Part shown: piece by piece, positions 31,442 to 39,573 of the stretch
Position numbering within the stretch: the first letter of the stretch is position 1
Layout: every line of letters begins with the position of its first letter
NCBI GenBank assembly: GCA_900541875.1
Contig: UQLF01000011.1
Location: 1-64,000, forward strand
Reading direction: 5' to 3'
Length of the DNA stretch: 64,000 nucleotides
Source of the DNA: an uncultured Collinsella sp.
GTDB taxonomy: Bacteria; Actinomycetota; Coriobacteriia; Coriobacteriales; Coriobacteriaceae
Position numbers and translations under genes: made by a program
The notes under the pieces: generated by a model
What the model was told of the DNA's origin: nothing
Database searches by the model: none
Seen by the model: only the letters and a program-made list of their open reading frames with translations

Positions 31442-32173
31442 CTAGTCGCTACGCTGGTGGTAAACCTTGTATTTAAACTGATCGGCACGAGCAACCGAGA
31501 GTGTATACTCCACAACCTCGTTTGACTCGTTATACGTAGTCCTGACCAAATCGAGCACAGGCGAGCCCTCGACAATTCCCAAAAGGTGAGCGTCGGTGGG
31601 ACGGGCTATGCTCGCATAGAACTCCTCTTCGGCCACGCGAATCTTTTGCTGAAAGTCTTGCTCAATCACATCGTAAAGCGGCTTACGCTCCAGCAGCGGT
31701 CGCTTTAGGGACAGAAATTGACGAACCGGTAGATAGCTGCGTTCGACCATCATGGGCATGTTGTCGGCAGAACGAAGTCGCTTGAGCTTAAAAATGCGAT
31801 CGCCGATACGCAATCCCATATGCTCGGCCAGATTCTTATCGGCCTCCATCTCGCAAAACTCGAGAATCGTGGTCTCGGGGTCGCGACCCATCGCGCGCAT
31901 CTGCTCGGTAAAGCTGTAGGACTGCATAAGATTGGTTGCCTTTGCCGAACGGTCGGTCACAAAGGTACCGCGACCGTGCTGCCGAACCACCAATCCTAAA
32001 CGCTCCAGTTCCTGCAGAGCCAGGCGTACCGTAGTGCGCGAGAGACCATAGCGCTCCGATAGTTCGCGCTCGGAAGGAATCATGTCACCGGCGCGATATT
32101 CATGGTCGATCTTTTCGGTCAGAATATCGACCAGCTGATCGTACAGCGGTTGCTTACGCGCTCCGATCGCCAT
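31442..32173 (-). CDS. GntR/HutC-family regulator of the amino-sugar operon
   Basis: 243 residues from the ATG at 32173, which has GGAGG 6 nt upstream; a longer frame begins seven codons earlier without one. The N-terminal winged helix has DMIPSERELSERYGLSRTTVRLALQEL and HGRGTFV. The C-terminal UTRA domain (about 85-240) senses a phosphosugar, as in AgaR2, NagR and DasR. It lies between agaS and the PTS genes in the same orientation. The shared CTGGT-N4-ACCAG palindromes upstream of both are its likely targets. Confidence 0.9.
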   Translation of the reverse strand: MAIGARKQPLYDQLVDILTEKIDHEYRAGDMIPSERELSERYGLSRTTVRLALQELERLGLVVRQHGRGTFVTDRSAKATNLMQSYSFTEQMRAMGRDPETTILEFCEMEADKNLAEHMGLRIGDRIFKLKRLRSADNMPMMVERSYLPVRQFLSLKRPLLERKPLYDVIEQDFQQKIRVAEEEFYASIARPTDAHLLGIVEGSPVLDLVRTTYNESNEVVEYTLSVARADQFKYKVYHQRSD

Positions 32174-32256
32174 CCTATCCTCCCATTTTCTCAAACTCGG
32201 CTACTACCTTGGGTGTTTAGCATTATCTGTCTGCCACACCCGAATCAACAAGAAAA

Positions 32257-32292
32257 CAAAAGCCGCGCGCTCTTTCGAGCACGCGGCTTTTA
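32257..32292 (-). terminator. terminator of the PTS operon
   Basis: AGCCGCG..GCTC-TTTC-GAGC..CGCGGCT is followed on the minus strand by TTTTGTTTTC, 66 nt after the EIID stop. The plus strand also has a short T run. Confidence 0.85.
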
Positions 32293-32357
32293 ACATACAC
32301 ATGGCTTAAGGGGTCGGGGTGTGAGCCGCGTAGGGACACACCCCTCAAGCTAGAGCC

Positions 32358-33440
32358 TTACCAGATGCTCGGCCAGAGACCAAGCGGGCCAGCGCCCAGG
32401 ATGCCGAGGACGAAGAGCAGCAGAATGCCCTTGGTCGGGGTCCAGCTGTGCTTAGCGAACATGTAGTAAAGCAGCAGCGTAAGCATAAGCGGGACGAGCT
32501 TCGGGACGATGGTGTTGAGGGTGTCGGCAACAGAGAAGTTGACCGGATCCTCGGTGACGGTAGCGTAGGTCACGGACTCCATGCCGTTGCCCAGATCGGC
32601 GACGCCGCACTTGACCTCGTTGCCGTCGGCATCGACGGCGGTGAGGGCGTTGCCGTCCTCATCGGTCATGGCGATGGTACCGGCCTCAGCGGTCTCGGTA
32701 TCGATGCCCTCCATACCGGTGAAGTTCTCGGCCTCCTTCTCGGAGACGATCACGGTAGTAGGGGCAAGGCCACGGGTGGTGCCGTTGGGGATCTGGAGGT
32801 TGATCTGGGTGCCACCCATGGTGACGACCAGGCAACCGACGACGAAGACGCCCATGATGGAAGCGGCACGCGTGAAGGCCTGCATGTTGGCGGTCAGAGC
32901 ATCAATAGCGCTGGTGCCAAGCTTGTAGGACCAGTTCATGAGCCAGAAGCGCAGAGCGAACTGGACGGCGTTGAAGATCACCAGGAAGATGATCGGCGCA
33001 GCGGCGTTGCCGTTGATGGCCATGTTGGAGGTGATGCCGGCCGTGATAGGCACGAGCGTCAGCCAGAACAGGGCGTCACCGATACCACCGAGCGGGCCCA
33101 TTGCGGCGACGCGGACGGCGCGGATCGTGGGGATGTCAACCTTGTTCTGCTCGAGCGAAAGCACGATGCCCATAACAAAGGTGACGAGGAACGGGTGAGT
33201 GTTGAAGAACTCCAGGTTGTGGCTCATGGAAGCCGCGAGGTCGTTCTTGTTGGTGTGGATCTTCTCCAGACCGGGGATGATGGAGTAGAGCCAGCCGGCG
33301 GCCTGCATACGCTCGTAGTTGAACGAGGCCTGCAGGAAGCAGGAGCGCCAAGCCATCTTGTTGAGGGTCTTCTGGTCGAGCTGCGGAGCAGGAGTGAGAT
33401 CCTCGTAGTGCTCCGGGATCACATACTCATTAGATGCCAT
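32358..33440 (-). CDS. agaD: PTS mannose-family EIID component with a long loop
   Basis: 360 residues from the ATG at 33440, with GGAGGTGA about 10 nt upstream. Mannose-family IID motifs are present (MAWRSCFLQASFNYERMQAAGW, AAMGPLGGIGDALFW). It is longer than the usual 270-300 residues, because a hydrophilic, acidic, Gly-containing insert at about residues 215-300 precedes the last membrane helices. It overlaps the EIIC stop by 11 nt (translational coupling). With EIIC it forms the membrane channel, here probably for GalNAc. Confidence 0.9.
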   Translation of the reverse strand: MASNEYVIPEHYEDLTPAPQLDQKTLNKMAWRSCFLQASFNYERMQAAGWLYSIIPGLEKIHTNKNDLAASMSHNLEFFNTHPFLVTFVMGIVLSLEQNKVDIPTIRAVRVAAMGPLGGIGDALFWLTLVPITAGITSNMAINGNAAAPIIFLVIFNAVQFALRFWLMNWSYKLGTSAIDALTANMQAFTRAASIMGVFVVGCLVVTMGGTQINLQIPNGTTRGLAPTTVIVSEKEAENFTGMEGIDTETAEAGTIAMTDEDGNALTAVDADGNEVKCGVADLGNGMESVTYATVTEDPVNFSVADTLNTIVPKLVPLMLTLLLYYMFAKHSWTPTKGILLLFVLGILGAGPLGLWPSIW

Positions 33441-34230
33441 CTTCGAAGTCACCTCCGTCAGAAACAGCTGCACCCTTCAGCTCGGTCTGCTGCTGGAAGT
33501 CCCAGAAGGCGATGCCGAAGCCGATGAGAGCGAGGATGAGCAGAGCAGGGGTTGCCAGCGAATCGTTGGCAACGGTGATGAGCGCGAGGCCAAAGCCCAT
33601 GAGGAAGAAGCCCCACATATCGCGGTTCATCATAACCTTGAGCAGGACGGCGAAGCCGACGAAGCGCATCATGCCGCCTGCAGCGGAGAGACCGGTCTGC
33701 AGCCAAGTCGGGATGGCGGAAGCGATGGTCTGACCGATGGTAGCGCCAGCGATGAAGAACAGGGTGACGACGACAGCGAAGATCAGGCCGAGCAGAGCCA
33801 TGGCGAAGTAGTTCAGACGCTCGATACCCTTGGTGTCAGCGTTGTGAGCCATGTTGTCCGCGGAGGACATGAGCGGCGACATAAGCGTGAAGACCAGGGT
33901 AACGCCGAGCTGACCAAGCAGAGCGAACGGAATGGCAAGGCCGACTGCCGCGTTGGGCTCGAGGCCCGTAGCAATAGCGAGAATGGCTGCCATGATGCCG
34001 CCGATGACGGCGTTAGGCGGCTGAGCGCCTCCGATCGGCATGTTGCCGATCGTCATGAGCTGATAAGTACCACCCACGAGAAGACCGGTGTTGAGGTCGC
34101 CAAGGATAAGACCGATGACGGCGCCGGTGACGATGGGCTGATAGAGAGACTCGAGGAAGTTGAACTGGTCGATTGCCGCGACGAACGTGACGATGAAGAC
34201 CAGAGCGACCTGGATGATCGAGTATTCCAT
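33430..34230 (-). CDS. agaC: PTS mannose-family EIIC component
   Basis: 266 residues, standard length, very hydrophobic with about eight or nine membrane segments. The family signature QLMTIGNMPIGGAQPPNAVIGG is present, followed by AILAIATGLEPNAAVGLAIPFA. Family members form a trimeric channel-transporter with IID. It has GGAGG upstream and sits after EIIB with a 90-nt gap and before EIID with overlap. Confidence 0.93.
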   Translation of the reverse strand: MEYSIIQVALVFIVTFVAAIDQFNFLESLYQPIVTGAVIGLILGDLNTGLLVGGTYQLMTIGNMPIGGAQPPNAVIGGIMAAILAIATGLEPNAAVGLAIPFALLGQLGVTLVFTLMSPLMSSADNMAHNADTKGIERLNYFAMALLGLIFAVVVTLFFIAGATIGQTIASAIPTWLQTGLSAAGGMMRFVGFAVLLKVMMNRDMWGFFLMGFGLALITVANDSLATPALLILALIGFGIAFWDFQQQTELKGAAVSDGGDFEDGI

Positions 34231-34320
34231 CTTGCTCCTCCTTTCAAAATGTATGTACGCACTTTGGATTTCACGTACAAAATGTCAGGTTTTCATTCCT
34301 GACAACGTGGATCATGAGGA

Positions 34321-34803
34321 TTACGAGAAGAGCTTGCTCGTGTCCTCAACAGGCGTGCTCGGAACGCGCCTGATCTCCAACTCCACCCCCAATTCCTGCA
34401 GCTCTTTAAACGCAGCGACATCCTCGTCGTTAACTGCGACGGAGGTGGCGACTTGGCGCTTCCCTTCCGACATGTGCATGTTGCCGATGTTTACCTTCTT
34501 TATAGGCACACCGCCCTTGACGAGCGTAAGCACGTCTTCCGGTGTTTCGGCCACGATGAAGATCTTCTGGCGCGGGCTCGCCTTGCCAATGACGTCGATG
34601 GTCTTCTGCAGAGAGAAGAAACGCGTAGCGACGCCGGCGGGAGCGGCCATCTTCATGAGGTTCTGGCGCATGGTGTTGGTCGACACATCGTCGTTGGCGA
34701 CGAGAATGAGGTTGGAGCCCAGGGTGGAGTTCCACTGGGTAGCGACCTGACCATGGACCAGTCGGTTATCGATGCGGGTAAGAAGAATGTTGGGTTCTGC
34801 CAT
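34321..34803 (-). CDS. agaB: PTS mannose-family EIIB component
   Basis: 160 residues, standard length. The phosphoryl-accepting His17 lies in RIDNRLVHGQVATQW. The rest follows the ManX/AgaB/SorB IIB fold. It is the intact counterpart of the orphan at 22992. It receives phosphate from the EIIA at 35121 and passes it to the incoming sugar. Confidence 0.94.
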   Translation of the reverse strand: MAEPNILLTRIDNRLVHGQVATQWNSTLGSNLILVANDDVSTNTMRQNLMKMAAPAGVATRFFSLQKTIDVIGKASPRQKIFIVAETPEDVLTLVKGGVPIKKVNIGNMHMSEGKRQVATSVAVNDEDVAAFKELQELGVELEIRRVPSTPVEDTSKLFS

Positions 34804-34839
34804 GTTGATCAGCTTCCTTTCGTTATTTGCTGACGACAG

Positions 34840-35121
34840 TTACTTGATCTCCTGAATCGCGTAACGCGAAACATCTACGACGGCTCCGGATCGGACTTTG
34901 ATCTGGACCTTCTCGCCTTCGATGCCTTTGACGGTTCCGTAGATACCGCCGGCGAAAAGAACCTCCTGACCCGGCTTGAGCTCGGTGTGCAGCTCCTTGA
35001 AGTACTTCTGCTTCTTCTTCATGTTGATTTGCGACCAGATGGTGTAAATCAAACCCATGATGACAAGCAGGCCCAAAAGAGCGACCGAGGAGCTCAGGAC
35101 GTTGGCTCCGAAATCGGCCAT
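34840..35121 (-). CDS. yajC: YajC-like protein encoded inside the PTS operon
   Basis: 93 residues: an N-terminal transmembrane helix (about 10-30) followed by KKKQKYFKELHTELKPGQEVLFAGGIYGTVKGIEG, the YajC beta domain. YajC is an accessory of the SecDF translocon. Here it lies between EIIA (its start overlaps the EIIA stop) and EIIB, so it is part of the PTS operon. From memory, a similar placement occurs in streptococcal glycosaminoglycan PTS loci, which suggests a PTS-linked YajC rather than the housekeeping copy. Confidence 0.85.
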   Translation of the reverse strand: MADFGANVLSSSVALLGLLVIMGLIYTIWSQINMKKKQKYFKELHTELKPGQEVLFAGGIYGTVKGIEGEKVQIKVRSGAVVDVSRYAIQEIK

Positions 35122-35564
35122 TAGATGCCGTCCTCGTCGCCGAAGATATCCTCTTCGTCGGAGCCGGCAACGGATGCGACCGTCTGGGCGGTGACGCCCG
35201 TCTGGCCAACGGTCACGGCCTGCTCGCCAAGCTCGGCGAGCGTGGCATTGCCGCGGAGGAACAGAAGCTCAATAACCATGGGGAGGTTAGTGCCAGTCAG
35301 AACCTCGACGTTGTCGACATCCTGGGCAATCATCATCGACTGGTTGAACGGGGTGCCGCCAAGCAGGTCGGTAAAGACGAGCACGCCATCGCACTCCTCG
35401 CGCATGGCGGTAATAGCGGCGCGGAGATCCTCACCGTAGGAAGCAGCCTGGTCGCCCTCGAAAGGAACGACGGTAAAAGCGGGCTGGTCGCCGGCAACCA
35501 TAGCGATAGCGCTTGCAAGGCCGGGTGCGAACTGTCCATGACCGGTAAGAATAAAGCCAACCAT
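35121..35564 (-). CDS. agaF: PTS mannose-family EIIA component
   Basis: 147 residues of the ManX-IIA fold. His9 in FILTGHGQFAPG is the HPr-phosphorylated residue, and DLLGGTPFNQS is the conserved second motif. The acidic C-terminal tail ends SDEEDIFGDEDGI. It is the first gene of the five-gene PTS operon. An ACTGGTAGTAACCAC operator lies about 115 bp upstream and two ACCGTTYACCG motifs further up. Confidence 0.93.
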   Translation of the reverse strand: MVGFILTGHGQFAPGLASAIAMVAGDQPAFTVVPFEGDQAASYGEDLRAAITAMREECDGVLVFTDLLGGTPFNQSMMIAQDVDNVEVLTGTNLPMVIELLFLRGNATLAELGEQAVTVGQTGVTAQTVASVAGSDEEDIFGDEDGI

Positions 35565-35678
35565 TCAAATTTCCCTTCCGAAGGTGTGTACGATCTGAGT
35601 CCGATGATTTTCGGAAGCCAGCGGGCGATCGCCCTTAAAGCTTCTTGGAAAGCGTTCTTTAAAGACCAGTGGTTTCTC

Positions 35679-35696
35679 AACTGGTAGTAACCACGT
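35679..35696. promoter_or_regulatory. GntR-type operator before the PTS operon
   Basis: ACTGGTAGTAACCAC (35680-35694) matches the agaS site in 13 of 14 core positions. A second partial palindrome, ACCAGTGGT, lies at 35665-35673. Confidence 0.6.
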
Positions 35697-35788
35697 GACG
35701 TGTTGTTGCCACTATATCACCACAGAAGAGGTCGCTTTCGTTGATTCATACGGTAAAACGTTTTTGCACCGCTCACGGTGATAAATCG

Positions 35789-35799
35789 ACCGTTTACCG
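35789..35799. promoter_or_regulatory. ACCGTTTACCG motif upstream of the PTS operon
   Basis: It pairs loosely with CGGTAAAACGT at 35751-35761. It belongs to the recurrent sugar-promoter motif set. Confidence 0.45.
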
Positions 35800-35988
35800 C
35801 TCGTTAACACTTTTACCTGCGGTTTTGAAACCGTTTCGAAACGCTTTGGCAAAAGTTCGGGACTTTTCCTGTGCCTAAACAACGCAGGGCGGCTAAAAAT
35901 AGCGTAAAGAAAAATTGCAGGTCATTGTGAAGATTTGTGAATTGGTCTTTTTGACTTAATACCAGTTAGAACCCAGTTTTGAGATTAT

Positions 35989-36018
35989 CGGTGAACGGTA
36001 GTTTTCGACCGTTCACCG
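35989..36018. promoter_or_regulatory. perfect inverted repeat of the ACCGTTCACCG motif
   Basis: CGGTGAACGGT (35989-35999) and ACCGTTCACCG (36008-36018) are exact inverse copies with an 8-bp spacer. It is the clearest form of the motif. It lies in the 703-bp region between EIIA and the DUF2975 gene, which holds no gene I can support. Confidence 0.55.
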
Positions 36019-36267
36019 GAGAATTGCAATCGTTTGCAGCTGTTTTCCCAGATGAATTAGGGGAACCCGATGGAGCGCTTGCGCGATCACAGGAAATTTT
36101 GGCATTTGTCCTTATCCCCCACGCGCCAAACTCCGGCATCCAAAATGAGCTAAAAGCTCACGCTAATCGTTTTCAATCATTACTTACTCAGTATCCGTAA
36201 TTATTTATCGTTTATCGTTAATTCTGATATGATACAAGTATCATCCCAAACGCCGATTGGAGGGGTT

Positions 36268-36906
36268 ATGGTCCATCGAAACGCATCTATATCGAATGAA
36301 ACCATCAGCCGCGAACAGACGGTAGCCAAACTGAGGAAGCTCGCTCGCATCTGCAAATGGGCCACGATCTGCATTACCACCGCGCTCGCTCTGGGGCTCC
36401 TCGCAGTCATTGCGATTGACCTTCTAATCATATTGCCTGGCCTCTCCCAAGGCCCGTGTCTCCAATCCGTAGAACTTCAAGCCGGCGAAGGGCCGTGCCT
36501 TGCTATCGTCGGTACCGATGCGCAGGCCCCACTTATGCTCGTCGCACACGATGGTCACACTGCCATAGGGAGCCTCTTGATGACATGTCTCGCGCTTACC
36601 ATCGCGATAAGCGTGCGTAGGCTTTTCTTCAACATTGAAAAGGAAGGCAGGCCCTTTGACCTTGAATGTAACCAGACACTTCGTAAAGTAGGACATTTAT
36701 TCCTTATCGGCGGCGTTGCCGTGAGGCTTCTTGGCGCCGTAATCACGGGAATGTTACTCTCAGGATTTGGCGGCAGCTTTACGGATGCGTTCGTCGGCCA
36801 GTTATTCGAGCCCTCCATGCTCTTTGCAGGCCTGATTATTTGCCTGATTGCCAGCATCTTCCGCTACGGGTATATCCTGCAAAAACAAGATGACGAGTTG
36901 CTCTAG
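36268..36906 (+). CDS. DUF2975-family membrane protein
   Basis: 212 residues from the ATG at 36268, with GGAGGGG just upstream. Four hydrophobic segments, at about 30-55, 90-112, 130-155 and 170-195, and a short charged C-terminus. The pattern and its pairing with a small XRE regulator 9 nt downstream fit DUF2975 proteins. Function is unknown; such pairs are common in Firmicutes and Actinobacteria. GC content is lower than in the neighbours. Confidence 0.75.
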   Translation: MVHRNASISNETISREQTVAKLRKLARICKWATICITTALALGLLAVIAIDLLIILPGLSQGPCLQSVELQAGEGPCLAIVGTDAQAPLMLVAHDGHTAIGSLLMTCLALTIAISVRRLFFNIEKEGRPFDLECNQTLRKVGHLFLIGGVAVRLLGAVITGMLLSGFGGSFTDAFVGQLFEPSMLFAGLIICLIASIFRYGYILQKQDDELL

Positions 36907-36915
36907 GGGGAATCC

Positions 36916-37155
36916 ATGATTATTCTGCGGCTTGACCGCATGCTCGCCGAACGCAAGATCTCATCCAAAGAGCTTGCGGAACGTGTGGGCATCTCCCAGG
37001 TTAATATGTCACGCATTAAGACGGGCAAGGTTTCTGCCATACGTTTTTCAACTCTTGACGCGATATGCCGGGCACTCGACTGCCAACCGGGCGATGTACT
37101 GGAATATATATCCGACGATGAAGCCGATAGCCTTTTTGGGCTTAAAGATGAATAG
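36916..37155 (+). CDS. small XRE-family transcriptional regulator (YozG-like)
   Basis: 79 residues that are almost all a Cro/CI helix-turn-helix: LDRMLAERKISSKELAERVG then QVNMSRIKTGKVSAIRF and CRALDCQPGDVLEY. It is coupled to the DUF2975 gene (9-nt gap, GGGGGAA site), and probably regulates the pair. Confidence 0.88.
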   Translation: MIILRLDRMLAERKISSKELAERVGISQVNMSRIKTGKVSAIRFSTLDAICRALDCQPGDVLEYISDDEADSLFGLKDE

Positions 37156-37188
37156 CCATAATTAAACTGCCGATCACGCTCTCAACGC

Positions 37189-37229
37189 AAATAGCCCGCC
37201 AGAACGACTTCCGTACTGGCGGGCTATTT
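37189..37229. terminator. bidirectional terminator
   Basis: AAATAGCCCGCCAG/CTGGCGGGCTATTT arms with a 13-nt loop between convergent genes. Confidence 0.75.
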
Positions 37230-37269
37230 GCTGTCTATCGGCTAGATGCTCGATGAGCCGTGCAACTCT

Positions 37270-38355
37270 TTACGCAAACAGGCCGTAGATGCTGATGTTG
37301 GCCTTGGCGTAGAGGCCATTAGCATACTCGGTCCACTTGGAGCTGGCGCTCGAAGCCTGCGAGGAATACTGCTGATAAGCAGTGTAGTAGGCGGTCATGG
37401 CCTGCTTGTAGGTGGCGCTATCGGTCGTAAAGGCATCATCGGCAAAGGCCTTGGCATAGGTGCTGTCGGCATCCTTCCAGGTGCCCTTTGAGCTATCCCA
37501 CTCATCGCCGGCAAGGTTGATGATGTAGTCGGCGTAGTCCTTGCTCGCGGTCTCCTCGTTGCCGTCAGCAGGCTCGGTCGGGGCGGTCGGCATACTTGCG
37601 GAGCTGTCGCCGACCTTCTTCTTGTAGAGCTTCTGCAGCGTCGCGGACTGGCGGACGATCTGCTTGGCCTGGTCCTTGGACACGCCATACTGCGTGGCCA
37701 TGGTCTTGTAGTCGGAGGTGCCGATGGAATCCTCGGCGTACTTCTTCATCTCCTTAGAAGAGACGGTAATGCCCTCGTTCTCGGCAGCGTCCAGCAGGAT
37801 CTTGTTGCGCACGTAGGACAGGATGACGTCGGCAGAGGGAGCGGTGTAGTTGCCATCGCCATCCTTGACGGTATCGAGGCTGTACTGGCTCTCGATGGCC
37901 TCGCGCGCGGTGATGTCACTCTTCTTGCCGTTGTAGCTGTAGCTTGCCACGGTCGAATCGAGCTGGTCCTCGGTGAGGGTCGCCGAGCCGACACCCTTGC
38001 CGCCAAAACCACCGTTGCCGATAAAGAAGCCGACCACAGCAGCGATCACGATAGCGACCACAAAGGCGGCAATCATCGTCTTCTTGTGCTTGGATGCATG
38101 GTCGTCCGCGTCGGAGTCGTCGTCCTCGTCCTGTTCCTCGGGCATGAGGTTCTCGTCGGCGGCATCTGCGGCAATCTGAGCCTCCAGGCGAGCGTCCTCC
38201 TCCTCGGCCGTCGTACCGGCAGCAATGTGCTCGGCAGACGTACCGGCGACCAGATCGATCTTCTCGTCCTCGTCACCGTCGGGGCCTTCGCCGCGCTCGA
38301 TGATCTGGATGCCGTCGATCTCGTCCTTCTCGTCCTTCTTTTGAATCAGACCCAT
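37270..38355 (-). CDS. membrane-anchored SurA/PrsA-like foldase
   Basis: 361 residues. A long acidic cytoplasmic N-terminus (1-88), a single transmembrane helix (about 93-113), then an extracytoplasmic SurA N-domain-like helical region (about 125-250: ILSYVRNKILLDAAENEGITVS, MKKYAEDSIG). No clear parvulin rotamase motif is seen, so it may be a chaperone rather than a prolyl isomerase. A Ser/Ala/Tyr-rich tail follows. It is monocistronic. Confidence 0.7.
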   Translation of the reverse strand: MGLIQKKDEKDEIDGIQIIERGEGPDGDEDEKIDLVAGTSAEHIAAGTTAEEEDARLEAQIAADAADENLMPEEQDEDDDSDADDHASKHKKTMIAAFVVAIVIAAVVGFFIGNGGFGGKGVGSATLTEDQLDSTVASYSYNGKKSDITAREAIESQYSLDTVKDGDGNYTAPSADVILSYVRNKILLDAAENEGITVSSKEMKKYAEDSIGTSDYKTMATQYGVSKDQAKQIVRQSATLQKLYKKKVGDSSASMPTAPTEPADGNEETASKDYADYIINLAGDEWDSSKGTWKDADSTYAKAFADDAFTTDSATYKQAMTAYYTAYQQYSSQASSASSKWTEYANGLYAKANISIYGLFA

Positions 38356-38393
38356 ATCAGTTACTCCTTGTTAGGAAACATAGTCCGCAATAG

Positions 38394-38422
38394 AATACGC
38401 CCGACAGAGCGCCGGGCGTATT
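38394..38422 (-). terminator. hairpin downstream of icd
   Basis: AATACGCCCG/CGGGCGTATT arms (38394-38403, 38413-38422) with a weak T content after it on the minus strand; a possible terminator. Confidence 0.5.
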
Positions 38423-38481
38423 GATTCTTAGGTTATACGCAAACACTTAAGTACTATTTAGGCGTTTGCAGTCTGCATGCC

Positions 38482-39567
38482 TTAGGCCAGGTGCGCGATA
38501 ACGGCATCGGCAAAGGCCTGCGTGCCCACAGCGCCCTCAACGGAGCCGGTCTGGGCACGACGAACGTCGCCGGTAACCTGCTCACCCTCGTCGAGCGTGG
38601 TAGAAACGGCGGCGCGAATGCGATTGGCCGCGTCGTTCTCGCCCAGGTGATCGAGCATCATAGCCGCAGACAGAATCTCGGCCGTGGGGTTAGCGATATC
38701 CTGGCCCGCGATATCGGGCGCGGAGCCGTGCGTTGCCTCGAAGATGGCGCAGTCGGCACCGATGTTGGAGCCGGGGGCCATACCCAAGCCGCCCACCAGG
38801 CCGGCGCACAGGTCACTCACGATGTCGCCGTACAGGTTGGGCAGCACCAGGACATCGAAGTCGTTGGGGTTCTGGACCAGGCCCATGCAGGTGGCATCGA
38901 CAATCTTGTCGTTGAACTCGATATCGGGATAGTTGGCGGCCACCTCGCGCGCAACGCGCAGGAACAGGCCATCGGTCGCCTTCATGATGTTGGCCTTATG
39001 CACGGCCGTCACCTTTTTGCGGCCGCAGCGGCGGGCATACTCAAAGGCGTACTCCACAATGCGGCGGCTCTTGGCGATGGAAATCGGCTTAATTGAAATG
39101 GCGGAATCAGCGGCGAAGGTCTTTTGACCCGAGCGCTCGACGAGCTGCGAGAGCTCCTCGACCTCGGCAGTGCCCTCATCGAACTCGATGCCGGCGTAGA
39201 GGTCCTCGGTGTTCTCGCGCACGATGACCAGGTCAACGTCGCGGAAGCGCGAGCCGTCGCCCGGCTGCGACAGGCAGGGGCGCACGCAGGCGTACAGGTC
39301 AAAATGCTTGCGCAGGGCCACGTTGACGCTGCGGAAACCCGTGCCGACCGGCGTGGTGATGGGGCCCTTGATGGCAACCTTGGTCTCGGCGACCGCATCG
39401 AGCACGTGCTGGGGCAGCGGCGTGCCAAACTCGTCCATGACGCCGGCGCCGGCCTCCTGGACGTTCCAGTTGATCTGGACACCGGTGGCCTCGACCACGC
39501 GGCGCATGGCCTGCGTAATCTCGGGACCGATACCGTCACCGGGAATCAGGACTACATCGTGCGCCAT
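38482..39567 (-). CDS. icd: NAD-type isocitrate dehydrogenase family enzyme
   Basis: 361 residues of the isocitrate/isopropylmalate dehydrogenase family. LIPGDGIGPEIT opens the protein; FDLYACVRPCLSQPG has the substrate-site Arg, IVRENTEDLYAGIEF is the isocitrate-type signature, and NLYGDIVSDLCAGLVGGLG and EATHGSAPDIAGQ carry the metal and cofactor loops. It probably makes 2-oxoglutarate for glutamate synthesis. Homoisocitrate or isopropylmalate activity is not excluded. The HEAT-repeat gene 6 nt upstream is likely cotranscribed. Confidence 0.85.
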   Translation of the reverse strand: MAHDVVLIPGDGIGPEITQAMRRVVEATGVQINWNVQEAGAGVMDEFGTPLPQHVLDAVAETKVAIKGPITTPVGTGFRSVNVALRKHFDLYACVRPCLSQPGDGSRFRDVDLVIVRENTEDLYAGIEFDEGTAEVEELSQLVERSGQKTFAADSAISIKPISIAKSRRIVEYAFEYARRCGRKKVTAVHKANIMKATDGLFLRVAREVAANYPDIEFNDKIVDATCMGLVQNPNDFDVLVLPNLYGDIVSDLCAGLVGGLGMAPGSNIGADCAIFEATHGSAPDIAGQDIANPTAEILSAAMMLDHLGENDAANRIRAAVSTTLDEGEQVTGDVRRAQTGSVEGAVGTQAFADAVIAHLA

Positions 39568-39573
39568 AATCTG

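Noticed and set aside
35979..36200. A 73-codon plus-strand frame in the aga promoter region
   Set aside because: It starts with TTG without a ribosome-binding site and covers the perfect ACCGTTCACCG inverted repeat, so the region is better explained as regulatory.
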